From the NCBI RefSeq assembly GCF_013030945.1, contig NZ_JABBXF010000049.1:1-64000 (forward strand): DNA of 64,000 nt, given 5' to 3'. Source of the DNA: Streptomyces morookaense (GTDB taxonomy: Bacteria > Actinomycetota > Actinomycetes > Streptomycetales > Streptomycetaceae). Below are positions 42,256 through 51,541 of the stretch, in pieces. The translations under genes and the position numbers were made by a program. The notes beneath the pieces were generated by a model that saw nothing but the letters and a program-made list of their open reading frames with translations, had not been told where the DNA came from and searched no databases. Positions within the stretch are counted from its first letter, which is position 1, and each line of letters opens with the position of its first letter.

Positions 42256-44241
42256 TTGAGACGCATACGCACTTTGCCAGCGCTGCGGCGCCTCGCCGTC
42301 GGCGCTGTCCTGGCTGTTCTCGTGGGTGGGGGAACAGCATCGGCCACTGGGTTACCGCCGGGACCCAGCCCGTCGGCAGCTCCGGCGTCGCGCCCGGCAG
42401 CCGGTCCGGAGAACGCGGCTGCTGCCGGGGCGCGGCCAGTGTCCGGCAAGAACCCGGCGGCCGGCCCGCAGTACACCAAGTCCGGCAGCACCTGGCGCGT
42501 CATCACCCCGGAGACGGTGTTGCGGAACACGGTCACCGACGCCGACGGCCACACGGCCAACCTCACGTTCGAGGTGTGGACGACAGACGCTGACGGCAAG
42601 CCGAAGACGCAAGTCAAACTGACCGACGCCAACCCGTACGGTGTCCTGGTGTCGCCTTTCGTCGCGTCGGGGAGGACCGCGCAGGTCACCGTCCCGTACG
42701 GCAGGCTCAAGCCGGGCGTGACCTACACCTTCCACACCTCTGCCTACGACGGAAGCCTGTACGAGACGGACTGGTCGCCGTGGGCGAACTTCCGCATCGA
42801 GCCCTATGTGACGTTCCCCGCGCCGCAGGCGTCGTCGTCGATCGACCCGGTCGCCCAGAAGATCATCGAGTTCACGCGCTCCGACCCGGGCCCGGCGCTG
42901 CCGACCCTGCGCAAGGACGGCACGGCCCTCAAGGCCCCCACGAAGAAGCGCACGTGCGGCAAGCCCGACGCGCAGGGTCACGAGCTGTGCTTCGAGCTGA
43001 ACCCGCCGTCCAAGAAGGCTCTGCGGTCGGCGGCGCCCGTGGGGCCGGCCGTCGATCTGGTCGACTGGTGCTTCGACAAGCCGTCCGGCCTGGACTACAT
43101 GAACCGGACCGAAGCCTGCCTGAAGAGCATCGGCACCGGCACGCTGATCTTCACCAGCACCGACCCGAAGAAGCCCGCGCTGGGGACGGCCACCTTCAAC
43201 ATCGAGCAGCGCATCAAGACCTACCCGAAGAAGGGCGACAGCGGCTCGGACTTCGCCGAGTTCGACCAGCAGATCGTGCTGGTGCCCCAGCACATCGACC
43301 CCGAGCTCAAGGGCGTCCGCATGAAGTGGAACGTCGGGTCGTCGTGCAAGTCCTGCGTGACATCGAACATCCGCTGGGCGGACAACCAGAACAACACTGC
43401 GGGCGACGCGTACTGGGACGCCGCGACAGCCGACCCGTACAGCGGGCGCTGGGGAACCATCCAGACCACCTGGTCCGGAACAGGCAAGGAGACCATCGAC
43501 CTCGGATGGTCGGTCACCGCCACCGTGGACGCCGGCGGGAACCCCGCCACGGCCAACTTCGGCACCAGCGGCGTGGACTCCGTACGGGAGCTGGCCCCAC
43601 GCTGCGACGACATCCTCAAGGGCCCCTCGCCCGGCTGTGTTCTACCGTTCTTCAAGCCGACCTACACCGTCGACACCAACCTGTACCCGGCGGCCGGCGC
43701 GTACTACTGGCTGATGCAGGAGAAGATGCCCGACCACGCCGGTTCGGTGAAGTGGGACTCCCTTCTGCACTACCTCGGCCTGGACACCACGGTGAAGAAC
43801 AGCAGCGGCCAGCCGTGGTCGGCGAACGACAGTCGCGGACTGGTGTGCCCGAGCGGCTGGTCCAAGCACCCGGCCGACGCGTCGCTGGGAACCCTCTCCT
43901 GCGACGAGTACGCCATGGCCACCACCCACGAGAGCGGCGGTTTCCCCGGAGGCGTCCACAAGGTGTCCTCCGGCGATGAGTGCGCTCAGCTGTTCACCGA
44001 CAAGATGGGCGACGGCAGCAACTTCGGTCTGCTCGCCGACACGAGGAAGACTGAAAACGGCCCGAGCGGCAAGGAACGCTGCGGGAGGGCGTCGATCCCC
44101 GACGTCCAGAACTCCGGCGCGTTCCACGAGTTCCCGGCCCCGTCGTGGCGGATGCTCGACAATGACGGGTTCTTCGTCAGAAATCCCGGCTTCGAGCACT
44201 GCGCGGACACCAGCACCACCTGCATCTGGCGCAAGGCGTAA
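42256..44241 (+). CDS. Large secreted protein with C-terminal NucA/NucB-like nuclease domain
   Basis: A 661-residue exported protein. TTG 42256 with GGGGAGG just upstream gives a clean Sec signal (MRRIRTLPALRRLAVGAVLA, to about GTASA). Residues about 85-190 form a fibronectin-like beta domain (TFEVWTTDADGKPKTQVKLT, PGVTYTFHTSAYDGSLYETD). A Cys-rich middle follows. The C-terminal ~130 residues contain LSCDEYAMATTHESGGFPGG and GAFHEFPAPSW. The CDEYxxA..ES pattern matches the catalytic region of NucA/NucB deoxyribonucleases. Extracellular DNA hydrolysis is inferred. A SUKH-domain gene lies convergently downstream. Confidence 0.75.
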   Translation: MRRIRTLPALRRLAVGAVLAVLVGGGTASATGLPPGPSPSAAPASRPAAGPENAAAAGARPVSGKNPAAGPQYTKSGSTWRVITPETVLRNTVTDADGHTANLTFEVWTTDADGKPKTQVKLTDANPYGVLVSPFVASGRTAQVTVPYGRLKPGVTYTFHTSAYDGSLYETDWSPWANFRIEPYVTFPAPQASSSIDPVAQKIIEFTRSDPGPALPTLRKDGTALKAPTKKRTCGKPDAQGHELCFELNPPSKKALRSAAPVGPAVDLVDWCFDKPSGLDYMNRTEACLKSIGTGTLIFTSTDPKKPALGTATFNIEQRIKTYPKKGDSGSDFAEFDQQIVLVPQHIDPELKGVRMKWNVGSSCKSCVTSNIRWADNQNNTAGDAYWDAATADPYSGRWGTIQTTWSGTGKETIDLGWSVTATVDAGGNPATANFGTSGVDSVRELAPRCDDILKGPSPGCVLPFFKPTYTVDTNLYPAAGAYYWLMQEKMPDHAGSVKWDSLLHYLGLDTTVKNSSGQPWSANDSRGLVCPSGWSKHPADASLGTLSCDEYAMATTHESGGFPGGVHKVSSGDECAQLFTDKMGDGSNFGLLADTRKTENGPSGKERCGRASIPDVQNSGAFHEFPAPSWRMLDNDGFFVRNPGFEHCADTSTTCIWRKA

Positions 44242-44265
44242 CAGCACCGCCTGAACATGCCCTGT

Positions 44266-44290
44266 GGGGGTCGGCCCTGCGCCGGCCCCC
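44266..44290. terminator. Bidirectional terminator between convergent genes
   Basis: GGGGGTCGGC pairs with GCCGGCCCCC (one G-T wobble) across a 5-nt loop in the 73-bp gap between the secreted nuclease and the SUKH gene. Confidence 0.7.
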
Positions 44291-44314
44291 AACCCGCGTC
44301 TGCGACCGGACCGT

Positions 44315-45232
44315 TCAGCCGGTGTACTCCACCCACGGGTGGTCCGGATCAGGATAGTTCGGCGGCCCCCATACCAGGGCGCCGCCCGCAAGACCGGGCC
44401 TGGCGCCCGTGACAAGGACCGGCGCCTCCAAGGCGTCGGCGAACTCCTCCAGGTAGACGGTCAGTGACGCGTATTCCGCCCAGTGCTCCGCGTATCGGCT
44501 GAAGTAGCCCAACTCGCCGGTGGTGCTGTCCAGATAGAGGCCGGAGCTGCGGTCGTCGACCCCGTACGAGCAGAACGGAATCCACGACGGCCGCCACGTC
44601 GGGTCCTCATCACTACGGCTGCGCTGCTGGAACATCATCTGCATCCGGTAGAAGGCGACCACCGCGTCCAGGTCCATCAACGCACGGTTGTCCAGCAGGA
44701 ACCCCGCGCCGCGCACGTCGCGGACACCGGCATGCAGGGACCACAGCGCCTTCAGATCCGCGGGGATCCGCAGGCCGAGCGCCGCTTCCAGCGCGGCGAT
44801 CTCCTCCACGGACGCACCAGCTTTGAGGGACCCGTACGACGCCGGGGCATGCTCACGCAGCCATGCCTCGATCCGCCGCCACGCTGCGGTCACCTGCCGC
44901 ACCGCAACCTCGTCCAGACCGCGATCCGGCGCCTGGTCTTGGTCGTCGTCGCCGGTGGCGGGCGGCTGTGTCACAGTGATGCCCCGGATCTCCACCCGGC
45001 CCTCTCCCAGCAGCGGGGGGCCGTAGGCGTAGTGCACCCGCAGCGCCGGGCAGTCCTCGAAGGTGTCGCCATCGATCTCCACGGTGTACAGAGACGGCTC
45101 GCCCTGCGGAGTTCCCATGAGGGGATCGTCTCCGAGCTGCGCACGCAGAACCTTCACCGCGTAACTGACTCCGCCGCCCAGCTCGTTGCAGCGCTCCTGT
45201 ATGTGCGGGGGTATGTCAACGGTCGTGGCCAT
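44315..45232 (-). CDS. SMI1/KNR4 (SUKH) family protein
   Basis: A 305-residue cytoplasmic protein. The first ~85 residues are an accessory domain (SYAVKVLRAQLGDDPLMGTP, RVEIRGITVTQPP). The SUKH-1 domain spans about 105-290: helix EEIAALEAALGLRIPADLKA followed by LWSLHAGV, then WRPSWIPFCSYGVDDRSSGL-type strands and LTVYLEEFADALEA. SUKH proteins are best known as immunity factors against nuclease and deaminase toxins and as cell-wall regulators in fungi. It faces a secreted NucA/NucB-like nuclease 73 bp away, so an immunity-type role is possible but unproven. GGGAG lies 11 nt before ATG 45232. Confidence 0.85.
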   Translation of the reverse strand: MATTVDIPPHIQERCNELGGGVSYAVKVLRAQLGDDPLMGTPQGEPSLYTVEIDGDTFEDCPALRVHYAYGPPLLGEGRVEIRGITVTQPPATGDDDQDQAPDRGLDEVAVRQVTAAWRRIEAWLREHAPASYGSLKAGASVEEIAALEAALGLRIPADLKALWSLHAGVRDVRGAGFLLDNRALMDLDAVVAFYRMQMMFQQRSRSDEDPTWRPSWIPFCSYGVDDRSSGLYLDSTTGELGYFSRYAEHWAEYASLTVYLEEFADALEAPVLVTGARPGLAGGALVWGPPNYPDPDHPWVEYTG

Positions 45233-45999
45233 GGCGCGATGTCTCCCTGCGGTCGTCGCGTGGTCGCTGACGTGGAACTCGGATCGTAATCGAGGCCATG
45301 GCGCCGCTCCAGGCAGGCAGTACACGGCCCCGCGCCCGAGCCGAGATCGCTTTCGGGCCCGCTCGCAGGCCTGTGGGCGCTGCAGCGGCGGGTGCAGTTC
45401 AGCGGGAGAGGCGGATCTCGAGGTGGCCGCCGGGGTCCTGCGGGAGGACAGAGCGGAGCACGGGGGCGGGGTCGGCGAGGGCCGTGGTGACCGACACCCT
45501 GCCGAGGCGCCCCGGCCGCCGGAACAAGCCACCATGAAGTTCCAGAAACTCTAGGGAATTTCAGGGAATCCCGAGCCCACGCCGCCACCCCCAGCGCCCC
45601 GCAAACAGGCAGCTCCGAGCCCGGCCCATGTCGCGAACGGTTCAATTCCCGCCCACTCGAGTCCGGTTCGCCGCCCCGGCCCGTACGGCCGAAAATCGCC
45701 CTTGCCCGTCACTGAGTGGCATGGACAGGATGATGATCATCCGTTCCCGACGATCACCTCCAACGGTCCTCAACACTCATCGACACCCTCAACACCCCCC
45801 ACCCCCAACACCGTTGATGTGGACCGGAGAAGGCCCTCGTGTCCTCCCTCCCGGCGGTGCATCGCCTGATGAAGGTCACAGCGGCGTGCCCTTCAATTCC
45901 CGGCAGTGACATACCGACTCGCTACACGGCCGGGCGAGCCGACGGCGTGCTGTGCCGCCGTGCGGGTCGGCCCGATGTGCACAACAGAGGTGAAAAGAC
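45233..45999. other. 767-bp gap before the hydroxyphenylglycine operon
   Basis: No gene of credible codon use or family is visible on either strand. The section 45400-45540 has a stop-free minus-strand frame ending GGHLEIRLSR that could be a gene remnant. The segment 45770-45990 is the probable promoter region for the downstream operon. A tRNA T-arm-like GGTTCAATTCCC at about 45637 has no acceptor stem. Confidence 0.4.
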
Positions 46000-47145
46000 G
46001 TGACTTTGCTGGCTGTCGACCACGTCGGCCTGAGCGTGGGGGACGCCGTTCAGGCGGCCCACTACTTCCGCTCGGCCTACGGATTCCACATCGAAGCGGA
46101 GACCGGCCCCGGAGCCGGGCCGGACGGCACCCGTTCGTTCGTCCTCCGGCACGGGGACGTCCGGCTCATGGTGACCTCCTCCCTGAACGGCAACGGCCCC
46201 ACGGCCGACTTCGTCCGCCGCCACGGCGACGGCGTACGGGATGTGGCCTTCTCGTCCACCGACGCGGTCGGCGACTTCGAGCGCGCCGTCGCGGCCGGAG
46301 CCGAGGCCGTTCAGGAACCGGTGGTTCACGAGGACGAGTCCGGACGGGTCACCGTCGCCGTCATCGGAACCGACTCCGACCTGGTCCACTCGCTCGTCCA
46401 GCGCGACAACCCGGACGGCTCCTTCCTGCCCGGCGTCCACCGGCCCGTCCCGCACCAGGGCGGCAGCGCCGGCCCGGCCGGCGACGCCACCGCCCACCAC
46501 CTCCACACCGTCGACCACTTGGCACTCTGCCTGCGCCCGGACACCCTGGACCGCTCGGTCTCCTTCTACGAGCGCGCCCTCGGCCTGCGCCACACCTACG
46601 ACGAGACCATCGTCGTCGGCGGCCAGACCATGAATTCCAAGGTCGTGCAGAACGACAGCCGCCGCATCACCTTCACCATGGTCGAACCCCGCACCGACGG
46701 CCCCCGGGGCCAACTCCACGACTTCCTCGACAACTTCGGCGGCCCCGGCGTCCAGCACATCGCCTTCGGCACCGACGCCATCGCCGACGCCGTACGTGCA
46801 CTGGCCGTCCGCGGTGTGGACTTCCTCTCCACCCCCTCCGCCTACTACACGGCGCTGGCCGAACGCGGTATCGACGTCGGCATGGAGACGGAGACCCTGC
46901 GCGAACTGAGCCTCCTGGTCGACCGCGACGACTGGGGCCACCTGATACAGATCTTCACCCGGTCCCCCTACGCCCGGCGCACCCTCTTCTTCGAGCTCAT
47001 CCAGCGCGTCGAGGCCCGCACCTTCGGCAGCGGCAACATCAAGGCCCTCTACGAGGCCGTCGAACGCGAACGCACTCGCACCGGCGTGGACGAGACCGGG
47101 ACCGACACCGCGACCCCCGCCCTCGCGGGCACGGCACAGGCATGA
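46000..47145 (+). CDS. hmaS: 4-hydroxymandelate synthase
   Basis: A 381-residue Fe(II) dioxygenase of the HPPD/HmaS family that converts 4-hydroxyphenylpyruvate to (S)-4-hydroxymandelate. The C-terminal VOC domain supplies the 2-His-1-Glu iron triad: His173 (TVDHLAL), His253 (VQHIAF), Glu332 (LFFELIQR). It is HmaS rather than HPPD by the substrate-strand sequence IVVGGQTMNSKVVQ (HPPDs read SALMSKVV here) and the FGSGNIKALYEAVERE end, both as remembered for the vancomycin-type enzyme. GTG 46000 has GAGGTGA 6 nt upstream. It opens a five-gene coupled operon; its stop overlaps the hmo start by ATGA. Confidence 0.9.
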   Translation: MTLLAVDHVGLSVGDAVQAAHYFRSAYGFHIEAETGPGAGPDGTRSFVLRHGDVRLMVTSSLNGNGPTADFVRRHGDGVRDVAFSSTDAVGDFERAVAAGAEAVQEPVVHEDESGRVTVAVIGTDSDLVHSLVQRDNPDGSFLPGVHRPVPHQGGSAGPAGDATAHHLHTVDHLALCLRPDTLDRSVSFYERALGLRHTYDETIVVGGQTMNSKVVQNDSRRITFTMVEPRTDGPRGQLHDFLDNFGGPGVQHIAFGTDAIADAVRALAVRGVDFLSTPSAYYTALAERGIDVGMETETLRELSLLVDRDDWGHLIQIFTRSPYARRTLFFELIQRVEARTFGSGNIKALYEAVERERTRTGVDETGTDTATPALAGTAQA

Positions 47146-48272
47146 GCGCACCCGCCCCGCAGCCGCTGGTCACCCTGGACGACTACCGCACCGCCGCACG
47201 CGGCCTCGTCGAACCCTCCGCCTGGGACTACATCGACGGCGGCAGCGGCGACGAGACCACCCTGCACGAGTCCGAGGCGGCATACCGCCGCCACCGGCTG
47301 CGCCCCCGCGTCCTGGTGGACGTCTCCCGCTGCGACACCCGCACCACCCTGCTGGGCAGCACCGTCCAACTGCCCGTCGGCATCGCGCCGATGGCCTTCC
47401 ACGGACTGGTCACCCCCGAGGCCGAACTCGCCTGCGTCCGCGCCGCCGGGGAGGCCGGCGCGCTGATGGTCGTCAGCACCTTCTCCGGCACCCCGCTGGA
47501 GGACCTCGCCCGGGCCGCCGGCGGCCCGCTGTGGATGCAGCTGTACGTCTTCCGGCACCGCCCCACCACCGAGACGCTCGTCCGACGGGCCGAAGCGGCC
47601 GGCTACCGCGCGCTGGTGGTCACCGTGGACACCCCGCGCATGGCCCGCCGCCCGCGCGACCTGCGCAACGGCTTCCGCCTGCCGCCCGGCGTGACCCCCG
47701 CGAACTTCGGCAGCGAGATCTCGGCAGGCCTGCACGCCGGCACGGCCGGCGCCTCGGCGCTGGGCACCCACGCCGAACGCCACCACGACGCGGCCTTCAC
47801 CTGGGACGACCTGGCCTGGCTGCGCTCGCTGACCTCGCTGCCCATCGTCCTCAAGGGTGTGCTGACCGCCGAGGACGCGGACCGCGCGGCCGCCCTGGGC
47901 GTGGAGGCGATCGTGGTGTCCAACCACGGCGGCCGCCAGCTCGACGGCGCCGTCACCGCCCTGGAGGCGCTGCCCGAGGTGGTGGCCGCCACGGCCGGGC
48001 GCTGCGAGGTCCTTGTCGACGGCGGCATCCGGCGCGGCACGGACGTCCTCGTCGCGCTCGCCCTCGGCGCCCGGGCGGTCCTGGTGGGCCGGCCCGTGCT
48101 GTGGGGCATGGCCGTCGACGGTGCCGACGGCGCCCGCGAGGTGCTGTCCGTCCTCGGCGCCGAACTGGAGAACGCCCTGGCCCTGTGCGGCCGCCCCGAC
48201 CTGGCATCCGTCGACGCGGATCTGCTCCGCGCACCGCAGCACACCACCCCCGCAACCCCCCACCACTTCTGA
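47142..48272 (+). CDS. hmo: 4-hydroxymandelate oxidase (FMN-dependent)
   Basis: A 376-residue FMN alpha-hydroxy-acid oxidase of the lactate/mandelate oxidase fold, which oxidises 4-hydroxymandelate to 4-hydroxyphenylglyoxylate. Family motifs: AWDYIDGGSGDETTLHESEA at the start, PVGIAPMAFHGLVTPEAELA, WMQLYVFRHR, the FMN-contact Lys in PIVLKGVLTAEDA, the catalytic His in VVSNHGGRQLDGA, and the phosphate loop VLVDGGIRRGTDVL. Length is normal and all catalytic residues are present. It overlaps hmaS and precedes the dioxygenase gene by 12 bp. Confidence 0.9.
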   Translation: MSAPAPQPLVTLDDYRTAARGLVEPSAWDYIDGGSGDETTLHESEAAYRRHRLRPRVLVDVSRCDTRTTLLGSTVQLPVGIAPMAFHGLVTPEAELACVRAAGEAGALMVVSTFSGTPLEDLARAAGGPLWMQLYVFRHRPTTETLVRRAEAAGYRALVVTVDTPRMARRPRDLRNGFRLPPGVTPANFGSEISAGLHAGTAGASALGTHAERHHDAAFTWDDLAWLRSLTSLPIVLKGVLTAEDADRAAALGVEAIVVSNHGGRQLDGAVTALEALPEVVAATAGRCEVLVDGGIRRGTDVLVALALGARAVLVGRPVLWGMAVDGADGAREVLSVLGAELENALALCGRPDLASVDADLLRAPQHTTPATPHHF

Positions 48273-48284
48273 GGAGACCTGCCC

Positions 48285-49220
48285 ATGCCCGCAGACCAGC
48301 AGCTGGAGACCGTCGTGGACGCCTTCTCCCTGAGCCCGGCCGACCGTGAACTCCTGCCCACCGCCGAGGACGTGGACTTCTACCAGGAGCACGGCTGGTT
48401 CCTCACCCGGAAACTCCTCACCGACGCCGAGGTCGACGAACTCGTCGAGGCCAGCGAGCGGTTCTACGCCGGCCACCGCGACCGCACCCTGCCCACCCGC
48501 CCGCCGCGGCTCGCCTACTGGACGCCGGAGAAGGGCGACGTGCACCGGCACAACGACTACATCTTCTACGAGGACGCCACGATCCGGCGCATCCTGTCCA
48601 AGCCGGTCATCGCGGCGACGGCCGCACTGATCGCCCGCACCGACCAGATCCGCCTGTGGAACAGCACGCTGATCTACAAGCCGTCCGGCACCGCCGACGA
48701 ACGCAACATCGTGCCCTGGCACTTCGACCGCCACTACTGGCAGACCTGCACCTCCGACAACATGCTCACCGCCTTCATCCCCTTCCACGACTGTGACGAG
48801 GAGATGGGCACCATCAGCATGGTCGACGGCAGCCACACCTGGAAGGAGACCGGCGCCAAGGACTCCACCACCCGGCACTTCGCCGACCGCGACCGCCTCG
48901 AACTCGAGGACATGCTGCAGGAGAACGCCGCCTTCAACGGCACCGAGGTGCGCAAGGTCCCCGTCGTCATCCCCAAGGGACACATCAGCTTCCACCACTG
49001 CCGCACCTACCACGGCAGCGGACTCAACACCAGCGGCCGCCCGCGCCGCGCCATCAGCCTCCACCTCCAGGACCGGGACAACGCCTGGCGCCCCTTCCCG
49101 CTGGCCGACGGCAGCAACGTCGTCTACAACAACGACGTGCTCGTCCGCCCGGACGCCGACGGCCACCCCGACTACACCGACCCGCAGTTCTGCCCGGTCC
49201 TGTGGGAAGGCCGGCTGTGA
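48285..49220 (+). CDS. PhyH-type Fe(II)/2-oxoglutarate dioxygenase
   Basis: A 311-residue phytanoyl-CoA dioxygenase-family oxygenase with a double-stranded beta-helix fold. The iron facial triad is apparent: His and Asp in VPWHFDRHYW and the distal His in HHCRTYHGSGLN, with the downstream Arg in GRPRRAISLHLQ for 2-oxoglutarate. The N-terminal VDFYQEHGWFLTRKLLTDAE is the usual PhyH opening. GAGGAG lies 7 nt before ATG 48285. Hydroxyphenylglycine pathways do not need such an enzyme. Its position between hmo and the aminotransferase implies an extra oxidation of the hydroxyphenylglycine skeleton or a derived product. Confidence 0.85.
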   Translation: MPADQQLETVVDAFSLSPADRELLPTAEDVDFYQEHGWFLTRKLLTDAEVDELVEASERFYAGHRDRTLPTRPPRLAYWTPEKGDVHRHNDYIFYEDATIRRILSKPVIAATAALIARTDQIRLWNSTLIYKPSGTADERNIVPWHFDRHYWQTCTSDNMLTAFIPFHDCDEEMGTISMVDGSHTWKETGAKDSTTRHFADRDRLELEDMLQENAAFNGTEVRKVPVVIPKGHISFHHCRTYHGSGLNTSGRPRRAISLHLQDRDNAWRPFPLADGSNVVYNNDVLVRPDADGHPDYTDPQFCPVLWEGRL

Positions 49221-50536
49221 CACCTCCCGCCCTGCCCCTCGATCTGCCCCTCGACGAACTCCACGGCTCGCTCGCCGATCCGCTGATGGAGGTCATGAAC
49301 TTCCTCAACGAGATCACCCTGCGCCACCCCGACGCCATCTCCTTCGGCCCCGGACGCCCCTACGAGGGCTTCTTCGAAACCGGCAGCATCGCCGCCTACC
49401 TCGACGCCTGGACCCGCCACCTCACCGAGGACCTGGGCCGCACCCCCGACCAGGTGCGCACCAGCCTCTTCCAGTACGGCCGCACCAACGGCCAGATCCA
49501 CGAACTGATCGCCCGCACCCTGCGCAACGACGAGAACATCGAGACCGACCCGGCCGCCGTGGTCGTCACCGTCGGCTGCCAGGAGGCCATGCTCATCACC
49601 CTGCGCGCCCTCTTCGCCGGCCCCTCCGACGTCCTGCTGGTCACCGACCCCGTCTACGTCGGCATCGCGGGCGCCGCCCGGCTGCTGGGCATCGAGACCG
49701 TACCCGTCGCCGAGGACGGGAACGGCATCAGCCCCGACGCACTGCTCGCCGCCGTACGCGCCGTACGGGCAGCCGGCAAACGTCCCCGCGCGCTGTACAC
49801 CATCCCCGACTTCTCCAACCCCTCGGGCGCCAGCCTCCCATTGGAACGCCGCCACGAACTCCTCCGCATCGCCGAGGACGAGGACCTGCTCGTCCTCGAG
49901 GACAACCCCTACGGGTTCTTCACCCGCACCGGCACCATCCGCCCCACCCTCAAGGCACTCGACACCCGCGGCCGCGTCATCCACCTCGGCTCGTTCGCCA
50001 AGACCTGCTTCCCCGGCGCCCGCGTCGGCTATGTCATCGCCGACCAGACCGTCACCGGCCCCGACGGACGCCGCACCCTCCTCGCCGACGAACTGTCCAA
50101 AATCAAGAGCATGGTGACGGTCAACACCCCGACCCTCAGCCAGGCCCTCATCGGCGGCATGCTCCTCACCCACGACTGCCGCCTGCGCGAGGCCAACAAA
50201 CAGGCCGTCGACTTCTACCGCACCAACCTCGACGTCCTCCTCGCCTCCCTGGACGAGCACTTCCCCCCGGCCGTCCGCGACCGCACCGGCATCCACTGGA
50301 ACACCCCCGACGGCGGCTTCTTCCTCACCCTCACCCTGCCCTTCCCCGCGGACGACGCACTGCTGCGCCTCTCCGCGAGCGAGCACGGCGTGATCTGGAC
50401 ACCCATGCGCTACTTCCACACCGACCACGCCGGCGACAACCGGCTGCGCCTGTCGTGCAGTTACCTCTCACCCGACGACATCCGTGAGGGCGTCCGCAGA
50501 CTGGCGGCACTGGTGGAGAGGCGGACCGCACCGTGA
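49217..50536 (+). CDS. hpgT: HpgT-like PLP aminotransferase
   Basis: A 439-residue fold-type I aminotransferase (MocR/2-aminoadipate-type), similar to the HpgT enzymes that aminate 4-hydroxyphenylglyoxylate to L-4-hydroxyphenylglycine, typically with Tyr as donor. Motifs: RTSLFQYGRTNGQIHELIAR, VTVGCQEAMLITLRALF, the cofactor Asp/Tyr region YTIPDFSNPSG, EDNPYGFF, and the Schiff-base Lys in LGSFAKTCFPGARVGY. GTG 49217 overlaps the previous stop (GTGA) with GGAAGG upstream. With hmaS and hmo it completes a route from 4-hydroxyphenylpyruvate to 4-hydroxyphenylglycine. Confidence 0.85.
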   Translation: MTPPALPLDLPLDELHGSLADPLMEVMNFLNEITLRHPDAISFGPGRPYEGFFETGSIAAYLDAWTRHLTEDLGRTPDQVRTSLFQYGRTNGQIHELIARTLRNDENIETDPAAVVVTVGCQEAMLITLRALFAGPSDVLLVTDPVYVGIAGAARLLGIETVPVAEDGNGISPDALLAAVRAVRAAGKRPRALYTIPDFSNPSGASLPLERRHELLRIAEDEDLLVLEDNPYGFFTRTGTIRPTLKALDTRGRVIHLGSFAKTCFPGARVGYVIADQTVTGPDGRRTLLADELSKIKSMVTVNTPTLSQALIGGMLLTHDCRLREANKQAVDFYRTNLDVLLASLDEHFPPAVRDRTGIHWNTPDGGFFLTLTLPFPADDALLRLSASEHGVIWTPMRYFHTDHAGDNRLRLSCSYLSPDDIREGVRRLAALVERRTAP

Positions 50537-51441
50537 ACGCCGTCCTCTACGCGGTGACGGTGGCCATCTGGGGCTCCACCTGGCTGGCCATCAAAGGCCA
50601 GTTGGGCGACGTCCACCCCACCCTCTCGGTCTTCTACCGCTTCGCCCTCGCCGCCGCGATCATGCTGGTGTACGCCCGGGCACGCGGACTGCCGCTCGCC
50701 TACCCCGCGCGCATGCACGCCCGGTTCGCCCTCATGGGCGCCCTGATGTTCTCGTCGAACTTCGTCCTCTTCTACTTCGCCGAACAACACCTGGCCACCG
50801 GACTGGTCTCCGTGGTGTTCGCCATGTCCCTCCTGGTGAACATCTGCTTCGCCCGGATCTTCTTCCGGCGCAGAGTCCCCGCCGTGGTCCTCGTCGGCGG
50901 CGCTCTCGGCCTCGCCGGCATCGTCACCGTCTTCTGGCCCGCCCTGACCGCCTTCGACCCCTCCTCCGGCGACGGCCTCGGCATCCTGCTGGCCTGCGCC
51001 GGAACCCTCGTGTTCTGCCTGGGCAACGTCGTGTCCGGCAAGGTCCAGGCAGCCGGCGTACCGGTCGTCCAGAGCACCGGCTGGGCGATGCTGTACGGAG
51101 CCGTGCTCATCGCCCCGTTCGCCGCGATCTTCGGCCACGGCACCCTGTACGAACCGACATGGAAGTACACCGGCTGCCTGGCCTATCTCGCCGTCATCGG
51201 CTCCGTCGTCGGCTTCGGCACCTACCTCACCCTGCTGGGCCGCATCGGCGGCGAACGGGCGGCCTACGCCACCGTCCTCTTCCCCGTCGTCTCACTGCTG
51301 CTGTCGACCGCCTTCGAGGACTTCACCTGGACCACGCAGGACGTCCTGGGCGTCGCCTGCATCCTCCTCGGCAACGCCGTCGCCCTGGCGGGCCCGGCCC
51401 TGCTGCGCCGGCGCGCGGAACGGTCACCTGCCGTGACGTGA
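50533..51441 (+). CDS. EamA/DMT family exporter
   Basis: A 302-residue transporter with ten predicted helices in two EamA repeats. The first begins AVTVAIWGSTWLAIKGQLGD and contains MFSSNFVLFYFAEQHLATGL; the second spans GILLACAGTLVFCLGNVVSG to VLGVACILLGNAVALAGPAL. EamA/DMT proteins commonly export amino acids and related metabolites. GTG 50533 overlaps the aminotransferase stop (GTGA). As the last gene of the operon it probably exports the hydroxyphenylglycine-derived product. Confidence 0.9.
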   Translation: MNAVLYAVTVAIWGSTWLAIKGQLGDVHPTLSVFYRFALAAAIMLVYARARGLPLAYPARMHARFALMGALMFSSNFVLFYFAEQHLATGLVSVVFAMSLLVNICFARIFFRRRVPAVVLVGGALGLAGIVTVFWPALTAFDPSSGDGLGILLACAGTLVFCLGNVVSGKVQAAGVPVVQSTGWAMLYGAVLIAPFAAIFGHGTLYEPTWKYTGCLAYLAVIGSVVGFGTYLTLLGRIGGERAAYATVLFPVVSLLLSTAFEDFTWTTQDVLGVACILLGNAVALAGPALLRRRAERSPAVT

Positions 51442-51541
51442 GCGTCCGCTGCGAGGTGGTGGCCACCGGGTCGGTGTGTCGTCCAGGACGACCCGGCCGC
51501 ATCGGCGTGTGCGGCCGGCCCGGCGCGGGGCGAGCCTCGCG

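Noticed and set aside
45400..45540. Minus-strand frame ending GGHLEIRLSR as a separate gene
   Set aside because: No start, no recognisable domain and no continuation upstream; at most a remnant.
45625..45665. tRNA T-arm-like GGTTCAATTCCC, possible attachment site
   Set aside because: There is no acceptor, D or anticodon stem upstream and no integrase nearby.
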